NCBI RefSeq assembly: GCF_007860105.1
Contig: NZ_SJPU01000003.1
Span: 620,001 to 684,000, forward strand
DNA: 64,000 nt
Source of the DNA: Allorhodopirellula heiligendammensis
Lineage (GTDB): Bacteria; Planctomycetota; Planctomycetia; Pirellulales; Pirellulaceae
Direction of reading: 5' to 3'
Below are positions 55,601 through 63,919 of the stretch, piece by piece (the stretch's first letter is position 1; each line of letters opens with the position of its first letter). The notes beneath the pieces were generated by a model, which did no database searches, was not told where the DNA came from, and was given only the letters and a program-made list of their open reading frames with translations. The position numbers and the translations under genes were made by a program.

Positions 55601-57990
55601 ACCTGCAACCACGCAATGTACTGGAAATCGGCTGCGGCACCGGACTGCTGCTCCTGAGACTCGCCGCGCATTGCGATAGCTATGTGGGGTCGGACCTGCT
55701 GGAGTCATCGCTTGAGAACATTCGCGGGGAACTTGCCCGCCGGCCTGAATTGAGCGACAAAGTCACGTTGCATCAAGCTAATGCGGACCAATTTGATCAT
55801 CTTGCTGGTCAAACTTTCGACTGCATCGTTCTGAACTCAGTCGTCCAGTACTTCCCCAGTATGGACTACTTGTTTCGTGTGCTCGACGGCGTGCTCGCCC
55901 ACTTAGCACCTGGTGGCAAGATTTTTCTGGGCGACTTGCGCAATCTGCGGCTGCAGTCCGCGATGGCTGCATCGATCGAAGTGCTTCACGCCGATGACAC
56001 GCTGTCGGTAGACGAACTCCAGCATCGAATCGCTGCCAGGATTGAGCATGAGGAAGAGTTGTTGCTCGATCCACGCATGTTCGATCATTTGACAGCATGG
56101 TTTCCCCGGATCTCTGCCGCAGGAGTCATGTTGAAAGACGCGGCTGTGACGAACGAACTCGGTCGTTTTCGCTACGACGTCGTGTTGCAGACCGATTCGC
56201 TTGACTCTCCACCGAGGGTGGAAAACATCGCTTGCGATCCGACTCGAAGTCTGTCGCAGCAATTTGATGGTGAAGCCAAACATGCCCGCTACACCGGCCT
56301 CCTCAACCAACGTGTGGCGCTTGATTGCCATTTAGCGAAACTGATCGAGTCGCTTCCCAAGGCAACGACTGTTGCCGAGCTGAAGGTACATTTGGAGACG
56401 CACGCTCAATCGCAATTTTTACACGAACCCAACGATTTGATCGCTGATCGTCCTCCGATTGGAACGAGCGATCGCGGTGCGATCAACAACAAGAATGATC
56501 ACCCCGCTCCTGAGCGTGCCATCGCAACTTGGAATGACGCTGACCCCGCCGCATTTGACATGCTCGTTGACCGTGGTAACGACATCACGCCGGTGTTGTC
56601 GACGATCACCGACGAGGCGTCGACCTCCCCGCCACTCGATCTTAGCGTGTTTGCCAACAACCCGATCGGTACCGAATCGTCGCGCCGGTTCACCCAACAC
56701 CTCCGCGATGAGTTGACCACGCGGTTACCGGCCTACATGATCCCTTCCGCATTCGTCGTTCTCGACGAACTACCGCGGACGATCAATGGGAAAATCGATC
56801 GGGCTGCACTGCCGCGTCCCGCTGGTCGACCGGCATGGGCGGGACACTTTGAGGCTCCCGCGACACCGACTCAGCAGACGCTGGTGACGATTTGGGAAGA
56901 GTTACTCGACACGCGCCCGATCGGCATTCAAGATGACTTTTTTGATCTCGGCGGTCATTCCATGTTGGCTGTGCGGATGACTAGTGAAGTCGAGCGTTTG
57001 ATGGGCAAACGTTTGCCGCTGGTGGCGTTATTTCAGAATGCGACCATCGCCCATCTATCCGCACTTATCGATCAGGATGAATTGGCAGCGTTAGGATCGA
57101 CACTCATTCCGCTGAGAATGAGCGAGCATACGGCTCCGCGTGAGCTCAATGAATCCTTGCCGCCACTGTTCTGTATTCATCCAGCGGGCGGGACCGTGTT
57201 TTGCTATTTGGAAATGGCCCAGCACCTCGCTTCGGGAAGACCCGTCTACGGAGTCCAGGCTAACGGGATCGACGGCAATCAGCCGCCCCATGAGACGCTC
57301 GCAGAAATGGCCGCCCACTATGCCCGCGTGATCCGAGAGGTTCATCCCGAAGGCACCGTGCATGTCACGGGCTGGTCCTTGGGTGGCAATATCGCGTTTG
57401 AAGTCGCCCGACAACTTGACTTGCGAGGAACGCCGGTGGGTGTGATTGCGTTGCTCGATTCAGGGCTCTTGTCACCTGAGGACGATTTCCGCGAAGAAGA
57501 CTTTTTACCTTTATTGTCAGCGTTGTTTCCCGGAGCGATGAATTTGGACCTGGAGGAAATTCGCCAGCAGAGCCAGGCTGATCAACTTCAATTCTTCGTC
57601 GAGCGAGCTTCGCAGGCAGGGATCGTTCCCGACGAATTGAATGATATTGTCGCCACCAAGAACGCTCCGGACGCCGCGCACGTGTTCGGTGTGTTCCAGT
57701 CCAACGTCAAAGCCGTCCACGACTATGTAGCCGAGCCATTCGCTGGCGATGTTCATCTGTTTCGACCGCGCGATCAAGGCAAGACCAACAACCTGTTTGA
57801 TGATCCATTGTTGGGATGGCGTGAAGTCACACGAGAAACCTTTGTTCATGAAGTTCCCGGTGACCACGCTCACATGCTGCAATCGCCCGCTGCTGAAGCG
57901 GTCGCTCAGCAGCTCGACGAGCTCATGTCAAAAAACGAAACCGAGTCAGTATGTGAGAGTAATCCTGTATTACAAAGACTCACCAATTGA
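52588..57990 (+). CDS. NRPS with embedded methyltransferase and thioesterase (C-A-MT-PCP-TE)
   Basis: An 1800-residue synthetase. The condensation domain (about 40-490) has HHIISDG at 173. The adenylation domain (about 500-910) has FTSGSTGRAKG at 637 and GYGPTEVS near 771. A SAM methyltransferase is inserted between the A8 motif and the end of the A domain (VLEIGCGTG at 1011, NSVVQYFPSMDYL), the position of N-methyltransferases. The A10 Lys is in NGKIDR near 1402. PCP has Ser 1458 (FFDLGGHSM). The thioesterase has FCIHPAGG, GWSLGG with Ser 1597, and GDHAH near 1759. ATG 52588 has AGGAA just upstream; earlier starts lie inside the flavoprotein gene. It should add the last, probably N-methylated, residue and release the product. 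Confidence 0.94.
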   Translation: MSDIQKRLASLSPAKRALLEKMLLERAGARSSHIVPRPAGCDEQLSDAERRLWFVDQIAKDDPFYNMPLAARLRGPLDRDALQQAVDQLVIRHESLRTTYHLVDGEPQRTIHADMRVRCVWFDISASSDVEAELKRRMRVAGRSPFNLEHGPLLRVTVYRTGNDEHVILLVMHHIISDGWSMIVMLRELTLVYEVARTDLAANASNSPTLPPLSIQYADFAHWQHERMSSDRIESQMDYWRSALADAPGVLDLPTDRARPAIQDFMGATVEFELSLDLTKAINDLAMRLNTTAFAVLMAAEAVLLGRYSRSRDVVLGTASAGRVHPEIEPLIGFFVNTLALRIRLDDAPTFADLIGQVHQRTLEAHEHADVPFERLVEELAPTRDRSFSPIFQSALVMQNLPRDISEKGSLEVSPILVDNGTAKYDLTFFLWKESEQLIGHVEYRSTLFDRATIGRLIDSFRTLLIAATESPETSIDHLPILSHDQCEQVIETFNRTEKAYPAPYLLHELVEFQSARFPDKAAVIHGDQTVSYRELISRADWFAGHLIAMGVERESAVVISLPRSVDLFAAVLGTLKAGGTFVPVDPTLPAARIEQISADTAAVAVVTAEWIAARGHVSSTPVFPHVDPGDRAYVIFTSGSTGRAKGVEIEHRGIVNFIRAQIDRMGLSSDDRFSFGFSPSFDGAISEMFYSLGVGGTSIVLDQATLLVPDALTDILHHQSVSVGKFPPALLSMLDPKKLPNLRTVASAGDKLSGELARRWITGGRRLFNGYGPTEVSVGCSMMPLHENWSSEKPPIGSPMHNMRMYILDEHRQPLPIGATGEIYIGGRGVGRGYLNQPEQTAAVFLKDPFACDASPGESDARMYRTGDLGRWLSNGVVEFVGRADDQVSLRGFRVEPGEIAATLETLDEVRQAVVIERNDSDNPQLVAYIVPQRNGLNQSYAAQLQSEHVTQWRSLFEQTHRLAPPVLDASFNIAGWVSTYTGNPIPADEMRQWTDATVSRIRDLQPRNVLEIGCGTGLLLLRLAAHCDSYVGSDLLESSLENIRGELARRPELSDKVTLHQANADQFDHLAGQTFDCIVLNSVVQYFPSMDYLFRVLDGVLAHLAPGGKIFLGDLRNLRLQSAMAASIEVLHADDTLSVDELQHRIAARIEHEEELLLDPRMFDHLTAWFPRISAAGVMLKDAAVTNELGRFRYDVVLQTDSLDSPPRVENIACDPTRSLSQQFDGEAKHARYTGLLNQRVALDCHLAKLIESLPKATTVAELKVHLETHAQSQFLHEPNDLIADRPPIGTSDRGAINNKNDHPAPERAIATWNDADPAAFDMLVDRGNDITPVLSTITDEASTSPPLDLSVFANNPIGTESSRRFTQHLRDELTTRLPAYMIPSAFVVLDELPRTINGKIDRAALPRPAGRPAWAGHFEAPATPTQQTLVTIWEELLDTRPIGIQDDFFDLGGHSMLAVRMTSEVERLMGKRLPLVALFQNATIAHLSALIDQDELAALGSTLIPLRMSEHTAPRELNESLPPLFCIHPAGGTVFCYLEMAQHLASGRPVYGVQANGIDGNQPPHETLAEMAAHYARVIREVHPEGTVHVTGWSLGGNIAFEVARQLDLRGTPVGVIALLDSGLLSPEDDFREEDFLPLLSALFPGAMNLDLEEIRQQSQADQLQFFVERASQAGIVPDELNDIVATKNAPDAAHVFGVFQSNVKAVHDYVAEPFAGDVHLFRPRDQGKTNNLFDDPLLGWREVTRETFVHEVPGDHAHMLQSPAAEAVAQQLDELMSKNETESVCESNPVLQRLTN

Positions 57991-58218
57991 TCACGAAGCG
58001 AAAGCTGCAGACGGATTCTTTGCTCGATGGTGTCGACCGTCGGCGCTGCTCGTAGTCAATGGCACTATCGCCTGATTCGTCTTTGCTCGCCGATACCTCG
58101 CTTGCAAAAGCAGTATCGAGGCCAGTCCGGCAGCAGTGATACCCGATCGAAGCATGATCAGGTCTAATGGTGCGTGCGGTCCGACTTTGAGAAAAAGAGG
58201 TTGGACGTGGGGCGACAT
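57991..58218 (-). CDS. Possible small membrane protein
   Basis: A 75-residue frame with one hydrophobic stretch (LDLIMLRSGITAAGLASILLL) and a basic tail. Its stop abuts the synthetase stop on the other strand, so it would be convergent. GGA lies about nine bases upstream of the ATG. No family recognised and the tail is Ser/Ala/Arg-rich, so it may be spurious. Confidence 0.25.
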   Translation of the reverse strand: MSPHVQPLFLKVGPHAPLDLIMLRSGITAAGLASILLLQARYRRAKTNQAIVPLTTSSADGRHHRAKNPSAAFAS

Positions 58219-58322
58219 GACTTGTTATCCGCAATCACTGGATTCTGCCAAGCCTTCTGGCACTTTCTTACGTTCGACCCAAAACGCGAAATAAGCGACT
58301 ATTGGATACAGGAATATTACCG

Positions 58323-59690
58323 ATGAAGATTTGTTTCGGATTGTTGCTCGCAATTAGCCATTTTGCAGTGGCAACGTGCGGCATCAGTGAAGATAGCAAT
58401 TGGCCCCAGTGGCGTGGTCCAAGCGGCACTGGCAAAACCTCCGCGACGGACGTTCCATCCACCTGGGGACCGGAGCTCAACGTTCAATGGCGTGTCGATC
58501 TACCCGAAGCGGGTAACTCGACACCGATCGTGTGGGGTGAGCGAATATTCTTGACTCAACCCATTTCGGAGTCCAATCTTCGGACACTGATTTGTTTCGA
58601 TCGACAAACCGGTCGAGAAAGCTGGCGGCGCGGGATCGCCTACGCTGGGCCGGAATCAAGCCATCGAACCAACCCATTCTGTTCATCATCTCCTGTGACG
58701 GATGGCCAGCGCGTTATCGCGTGGTTCGGCTCAGCAGGATTGGTTTGTTTTGACTTCGATGGCAATGAATTATGGCGTCGGGACCTGGGGAAACAAAACC
58801 ACATGTGGGGCTACGGTTCTTCCCCGATCCTGTACAAGGATTTGTGTCTGCTGAACTTCGGCCCGGGCGAGCGGGAGTTCATGATCGCTGTCGACAAGTT
58901 CACTGGTGAAACACGCTGGGAAATCGACTCGATTGATGACGAGGCCGAGCGAATGCTGAGCGGGCCTGAGAATGACGGCAGTGCGAACGATTTCAGTAGC
59001 GATAAGCCTCGCAGTGAGCGACTGCGGGGCTCCTGGAACACGCCGATCATCGTCCACGTTGATGGAACCTCCAACAGTGGTTCGGCTAGCGGTCACGATG
59101 AACTGATCGTCGCATTTCCGCGTCGTGTGGAGGGACTTGATCCATTGACCGGCGCGCGTCTTTGGACGTCTGGCGACGCAGCACCTTTGGCATATGCATC
59201 GCCGATGCAATCCGGCGACACGATCGTCGTGCTGGGAGGTTACGGCGGAGCTTCACTCGCCGTACGTGTTGGCGGCCAAGGCGATGTCACCAGATCACAT
59301 CAGGTGTGGCATCGCCCGAGAGATAAAGGATGGTTGGGCACTGGCGTCGCTCACGACGGTGCGATCTATATCAGCGGTCTGGAAGGAATCTTGAGCTGTA
59401 TCGATGTCCTGTCGGGCGATGAACTATGGAGAAAACGTATCGGAGGCGGGGGGACTTGGGCGAGCATTACCCAAACGGACGACGGGCGAATGTTCTTGCT
59501 AGATAAATCCGGTAGGACAACCGTGTTTGCGCCCAATCGTGACAAATATGAGGAGATCGCTGTTAACGAACTCAACGAACCCACCAACGCCTCGGTGGTC
59601 ATAGCGGGAAACGACCTGCTGATTCGCACCGACCGGGCACTCTGGTCGTTTGGATCGGGCACGCCACCGCGGCCGTCTGAATCGAATTGA
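58323..59690 (+). CDS. Exported PQQ-like beta-propeller repeat protein
   Basis: A 455-residue protein with a signal peptide (LLLAISHFAVATCG) followed by the planctomycete pattern WPQWRGPSGTG near residue 29. At least six PQQ-like repeats are visible, each with a Trp-rich strand such as LICFDRQTGRESW, LVCFDFDGNELWRRDL, FMIAVDKFTGETRW, VEGLDPLTGARLW and ILSCIDVLSGDELW. It probably folds as a beta-propeller outside the cytoplasm and may bind a partner or act in envelope assembly; no catalytic residue is evident. ATG 58323 is preferred to TTG 58302. Confidence 0.88.
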   Translation: MKICFGLLLAISHFAVATCGISEDSNWPQWRGPSGTGKTSATDVPSTWGPELNVQWRVDLPEAGNSTPIVWGERIFLTQPISESNLRTLICFDRQTGRESWRRGIAYAGPESSHRTNPFCSSSPVTDGQRVIAWFGSAGLVCFDFDGNELWRRDLGKQNHMWGYGSSPILYKDLCLLNFGPGEREFMIAVDKFTGETRWEIDSIDDEAERMLSGPENDGSANDFSSDKPRSERLRGSWNTPIIVHVDGTSNSGSASGHDELIVAFPRRVEGLDPLTGARLWTSGDAAPLAYASPMQSGDTIVVLGGYGGASLAVRVGGQGDVTRSHQVWHRPRDKGWLGTGVAHDGAIYISGLEGILSCIDVLSGDELWRKRIGGGGTWASITQTDDGRMFLLDKSGRTTVFAPNRDKYEEIAVNELNEPTNASVVIAGNDLLIRTDRALWSFGSGTPPRPSESN

Positions 59691-59738
59691 CCCGACGGAG
59701 GACGCCAACAATACAGGCAGGACAACGCACGGCCAGCC

Positions 59739-60185
59739 ATGTATCGTTGGAGACCAGGAGTACTTTTGACTCGTTGTCTAGTTTCTTCATCAAACGAAGT
59801 ACCCTCGAGTCGGATTAGCCCTCTCAAAAACCCTCGCAGCGATATCACGGATTGTTCTAAGAATGGAATCGTTTTTGGGCGACGCGCCCGCGAACAGATT
59901 GACCCCACCAATCTTGTGATCGAAGGAAACCGGATCTTCATCACTGGCATACAGCGAAATGGCGGCAAATCTCATGCGATTTATGTCTAAGCCAGCGATA
60001 GTCAGATCCTGAATGATCAAATCGGCGGTACGCGCAACGGGAATGCAATTTCCGTTCGATCACCGAGACAAGCGATCGCGAACCAGATCTCGGACGACTT
60101 CCGGCAGTCCCCCTACCAAGTCAGCGTCGTTGCCAAATCGAGTCAGGATCTCCTCGGCGACTTGCACCACCGTGGTTCCGCGTAG
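59739..60185 (+). pseudogene. Remnant of a right-handed beta-helix (PbH1 repeat) protein
   Basis: One reading frame carries beta-helix-like repeats on both sides of an in-frame TAA at 59988-59990. Before it come DITDCSKNGIVFGRR and LVIEGNRIFITG then KSHAIYV. After it come ASDSQILNDQIGGTRNGNAI, SVRSPRQAIANQISDDF and VSVVAKSSQDLLGD, ending at TAG 60183. The I..N.I spacing is that of parallel beta-helix proteins such as pectate-lyase-like or polysaccharide-binding enzymes. The N-terminus and signal peptide are missing. The start is approximate; recognisable repeats begin near 59835. No intact copy was seen in the window. Confidence 0.6.
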
Positions 60186-60831
60186 CCGTATAGTCTCTAC
60201 GCACGTAATAGGATGGGGGAAATGTCGCAGCGCTGTCCTGCGAGATCAGGACGGAGAGAGACGTGATTGGCAAAGCTGAACGAGATTGACGCAGAGTCGC
60301 AAGTGGCGGGGAGAGAGGAAGACGCGGGAGGTCAAAAGGAGGTGGTTGATTTTCTTCGCATCCCAGCGTGTCTCCGTCTCTGTGTTTAATTTTTTTCGCT
60401 CGGGCGAGAGAGCGGCAAGGTTTTTTCAAATGCGAGGTGGGTGATAACTCCAATGGCGAGCTGTGAGATATTGGTACCGGATACCACGTGTCTCAGTGCC
60501 TCTCGAAGGTTTCCAGAATGTCGCGTCACTGCGCGGCGGCTCACTCGATTCGCGGCCCACGAATAAATACGAATCTGAATTCCGCGAGTCGTCGGGAGAT
60601 AGTTTTCGGTGAGATGGATTTGCGACCATTGATAGATCCTTGATCGCGCACTTGGACGGTGATGCATCACGCCGCGATCTCGCTTATGGGGCGAATTGCT
60701 TGGGCATGGGGGACCGATCCCCCCACGGCATGGCATTTGCGTAAACGAAATGGCTGATACCTCTCAGTCTTTCGCTGAGTGTCAAACGATCTATCTGCAC
60801 CCCATTTCCTAGTTTTTCCAGAGTCATTTAA
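60186..60831. other. Intergenic region, about 650 bp
   Basis: Follows the beta-helix remnant and precedes the PEP-CTERM gene. Frames here are short and Arg/Ser-rich without domains. A stretch near 60355-60395 (GCGTGTCTCCGTCTCTGTG, then a T-run) resembles low-complexity intergenic DNA. No gene or RNA is supported. Confidence 0.5.
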
Positions 60832-61638
60832 ATGTTCGATCGCCGATATCTAGTTGCCCTCGTAGTGCTATCGTGCACGGCTATTCTCGCGTCCAATTCG
60901 ACTGCCGGTGTCCTGGTGACCACGCCGCCCGGCGACGGAGTCAGTGGAAACGGGCAATCGGAGGCGCCATTCAACCTTCGTGGTGATGGGAATGGAAACC
61001 GCTACCAACAGGTCTATTCCGCATCATTCTTCGCGGGAGTGGGACCATTGCAATCCATCAGCTCGGTAGCCTTTCGCCCCAAGCAAGGAGCTTTCGGAAG
61101 TTTCATTTCAAGCACGGTGACGTTTGATAATTTGATCGTCAATCTGTCCACGACGCCGCGAACGCCCACAATCGATTTCCGCAACGGAATCAGTTCGGAT
61201 TTGGATTTGAATCCAGGTGCGGACTCGCAACAGGTCTTCGGTGGCCCCATCACATTGACGACCGATCGACTCTTATTCGACTCGGACGTAGAAGACTTCG
61301 ACTTCAAAATTGCATTCCAGACTCCATTTCTCTACCGGCCCTCGCTGGGCAATCTGCTACTGGAAGTTATCGTTCCTGCTGGAGTCAGTGCCAGCAGCAA
61401 CTTCACTCGATTGGATACGATCATCGGTGGAGTTTCATCGTTCCCTGGTGCCACTGGTATGGCATCGGCAAGGGATGCTAACTTGACTGATGGAATTTCG
61501 ATAGGTTCGAACACCCGTACAGGACTGGTGACTCAGTTTGAAACTGAAGCTGTACCAGAACCCGCTACCGCAGCAATGTTCATCGGCATGGTAGTGTTGG
61601 TCGGAGTCCAGTCGCGACGTCGTCGCAAACGAGCCTGA
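60832..61638 (+). CDS. PEP-CTERM sorting domain protein
   Basis: A 268-residue exported protein. The N-terminal signal (LVALVVLSCTAILASNSTAG) is followed by a beta-rich domain with a Gly/Asn-rich start and no recognised catalytic motif. The C-terminus is a PEP-CTERM anchor: VPEPATAAMFIGMVVLVGV then RRRRKRA. It should be exported and processed by an exosortase, and may be a secreted or surface-attached structural protein. It is monocistronic and comes just before a sulfatase gene in the same direction. Confidence 0.85.
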   Translation: MFDRRYLVALVVLSCTAILASNSTAGVLVTTPPGDGVSGNGQSEAPFNLRGDGNGNRYQQVYSASFFAGVGPLQSISSVAFRPKQGAFGSFISSTVTFDNLIVNLSTTPRTPTIDFRNGISSDLDLNPGADSQQVFGGPITLTTDRLLFDSDVEDFDFKIAFQTPFLYRPSLGNLLLEVIVPAGVSASSNFTRLDTIIGGVSSFPGATGMASARDANLTDGISIGSNTRTGLVTQFETEAVPEPATAAMFIGMVVLVGVQSRRRRKRA

Positions 61639-61816
61639 GTAGGAGTGGCCCCTTGTCCCGTCACGTCTTGGTGAACTGTCGAAAAGCTGTTCGCTCGGGA
61701 CGATGGCGACGAGGTGCAGCACCAACCTGGCGCCGCCGCTTTGCGGTATAGATGCTACCATTGTGGTCTCGCCCGCCACGTGCATAGGTCAAGCATCGTG
61801 ATGGATCGCGAAGTCG

Positions 61817-61835
61817 GAAAGTGCCAGGCACTTTC
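61817..61835. repeat. Perfect 19-bp palindrome before the sulfatase gene
   Basis: GAAAGTGCC, one central base, GGCACTTTC: perfect 9-bp arms, ending 28 bp before the sulfatase ATG at 61864. I associate AGTGCC-GGCACT palindromes with dispersed intergenic repeats in Planctomycetes (from memory, not checked). An operator role is the alternative. Confidence 0.65.
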
Positions 61836-61863
61836 GTTCATGCCCCGCACCTCTAGGCGCCCT

Positions 61864-63279
61864 ATGAAACTCTATCGAGCACTTGTCGTTGCTACATCGC
61901 TACTTTTACTTTTCTCGTCACGAACTTCTCTTGGTGCGCCTCCCACGGATGAGGAAAAGCCAAACATCGTCTTCATCCTCGTTGACGATGCGGGCATCGG
62001 GGATTTTTCTACGTATGGCTGTCAGTATGGGGTGACCCCCAACATTGACCAGCTCGCCAATGAGGGTATGAAGTTCACCAATGCCTACAGCGGCAATGCC
62101 GTGTGCGGACCGTCGCGATGTGTCTTGATGACCGGTCTGCATCCCGGTCATGCCCAGCGTCGGGCCAACCAGAGCAAGGATGGGCTGCTGGCACTGCCCA
62201 CCGGCCAAATGACGGTCGCAAAACTGTTGCATGAGGCAGGCTACGCGACCGGTGGCTTCGGCAAGTGGGGCCTTGGTAATCCTGGCACGACGGGCGTTCC
62301 CGAAAAGCAGGGCTTTGACACTTTCTTTGGGTACTACGACCAGAGGCATGCCCACGATTACTACACCGAGTATCTGATCCGCAACAGCGTCAGAGTCCCG
62401 ATCACACAATCGGGCGATCAGAGTTGGGACGACTATTCAGCCACTCGCATCGCCGATGAGACAATTCAGTTTATCGAAGCGAACAAAGACCGTCCCTTCT
62501 TTTGCTATGCCGCCTGGACGCCGCCTCATGGAGCTTATGAAATTCCCGATAACTCGCCTTACGGTGAGCGGTCCTGGACGGAAACGGAAAAGAACTACGC
62601 CGCGATGGTTGCGCTCGATGACACCGACGTGGGGCGGGTAATGCAGAAGCTGAAAGACCTCGGAATTGATGAGAAAACGCTTGTTGTCTTTACGTCTGAC
62701 AATGGTGCCAACGCAAATTTCATCAAGCGACTCGGTAGCACGGGACAGTATCGCGGCTACAAACGAATGCTTTATGAGGGCGGCATCCGTGCCCCATTTA
62801 TCGCTCGCTGGCCCGGGAAAATCCAGCCCGGTTCGATCAATGATGTCCAGACTACTTTTGTGGATGTCTTGCCGACCATCGCCGAATTGATCGGTGTACC
62901 CGTGCCTGCAGGAGCGGATGGCTATTCCATTCTACCGTCGCTCTTAGGACGTGAGCGACAGGTCCGTCCCACGCCGCTCTATTTCGAAATCTATGAACCG
63001 TATTTCCAGCAATCCGTTCGATTAGCAGATTGGAAGGGCTATCGCACCGGCACCCGGGATGCGCTTGAGCTCTACGACCTCAAAGCTGATCCAGGGGAAG
63101 CCAATAACGTCGCTGAGGCGCACCCAGATATTATCAAAGAAATCGAAGCGATCATGACGGCGGAGCACACACCCTCCCCGCACTACACCACGCCTGAACA
63201 TCGTCGCCCCGCCAAGGCGAAGCGGAACAAGAAAAGGCAGACAACATCGCTGAAAGATCTGCTCGATGACAAGGAGTGA
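61864..63279 (+). CDS. Type I (formylglycine-dependent) sulfatase
   Basis: A 471-residue exported sulfatase. A signal peptide (LVVATSLLLLFSSRTSLG) leads to the metal-binding NIVFILVDDAG near residue 33. The maturation motif CGPSR has Cys 81, which is converted to formylglycine. The ATGGFGKWGLG and SDNGAN motifs hold further active-site residues, and GGIRAPFIARWPGKI closes the core. Such enzymes remove sulfate from sulfated polysaccharides and are very numerous in marine planctomycetes. The substrate is not predictable here. The tail is Lys/Arg-rich. ATG 61864 begins directly at the signal peptide; the frame opens earlier at 61714. Confidence 0.93.
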   Translation: MKLYRALVVATSLLLLFSSRTSLGAPPTDEEKPNIVFILVDDAGIGDFSTYGCQYGVTPNIDQLANEGMKFTNAYSGNAVCGPSRCVLMTGLHPGHAQRRANQSKDGLLALPTGQMTVAKLLHEAGYATGGFGKWGLGNPGTTGVPEKQGFDTFFGYYDQRHAHDYYTEYLIRNSVRVPITQSGDQSWDDYSATRIADETIQFIEANKDRPFFCYAAWTPPHGAYEIPDNSPYGERSWTETEKNYAAMVALDDTDVGRVMQKLKDLGIDEKTLVVFTSDNGANANFIKRLGSTGQYRGYKRMLYEGGIRAPFIARWPGKIQPGSINDVQTTFVDVLPTIAELIGVPVPAGADGYSILPSLLGRERQVRPTPLYFEIYEPYFQQSVRLADWKGYRTGTRDALELYDLKADPGEANNVAEAHPDIIKEIEAIMTAEHTPSPHYTTPEHRRPAKAKRNKKRQTTSLKDLLDDKE

Positions 63280-63565
63280 TCATCGCGGTTGGGCAGGTCG
63301 AGTTTTGGTCCAGCCGCAATTACCGAAGGCTTAATTGCGGTCATTGAAGAGTGAGCGATCCTCTAAAATTCGAAATGCTAGATTTAACCAGATACACCCG
63401 GCTGAGACCGCTTTTATCAGCGAAAGATTTGACCTCGTTCACAGGCTCCGGTCTAGGAACGAGCCAACGGAGTTGAGATATTCAATATTTGAAACAATCT
63501 CGCTGCGATCCAAGTTCCCGACATACCTGTTTTTGCAAACTACGATTACCGCGGAGTTCCATGGA
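63280..63565. other. Intergenic region, 286 bp
   Basis: Between the sulfatase and the VOC-fold gene. The VOC frame opens at 63335 but the extra 77 residues lack family similarity, so this stretch is treated as non-coding upstream DNA. Confidence 0.5.
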
Positions 63566-63919
63566 ATGAATGAGCATGAAAAACTGAATTACGTCGAATT
63601 CCCTTGCAAGAATCTAGCCGCCACGAAATCGTTCTTCCAAGAGGCATTCGGATGGTCGTTTGTGGACTACGGCCCGGAGTACAGTGCGTTCGCGGGCGAG
63701 GGGCTCGATGGCGGGTTCTTTCAGTCCAACCAATCCGCATTGACCACCAATGGATCCGCCCTGTTGGTTTTCTACAGCCGCACCTTGGAAGCGACGCAGG
63801 CGAAGGTGGAAGCCGCAGGCGGGACAATTCTTAAACCAATCTTCACATTCCCTGGCGGACGGAGATTCCAGTTCAGCGAACCGAGCGGCAATGAGTTTGG
63901 CGTCTGGTCGGATCAGTAG
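63566..63919 (+). CDS. VOC-fold (glyoxalase/bleomycin resistance-type) protein
   Basis: A 117-residue protein with the vicinal oxygen chelate pattern: LNYVEFPCKNLAATKSFFQEAFGW at the start, DYGPEYSAF, then the LLVFYSRTLEATQAKVEAAGG stretch and a C-terminal RRFQFSEPSGNEFGVWS. The last motif, with Glu in the SGNEFG turn, is typical of the family's metal-binding half. Members include glyoxalases, antibiotic-binding proteins and uncharacterised enzymes. The exact function is open. ATG 63566 begins just before the first strand. The gene stands alone near the window edge. Confidence 0.85.
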   Translation: MNEHEKLNYVEFPCKNLAATKSFFQEAFGWSFVDYGPEYSAFAGEGLDGGFFQSNQSALTTNGSALLVFYSRTLEATQAKVEAAGGTILKPIFTFPGGRRFQFSEPSGNEFGVWSDQ

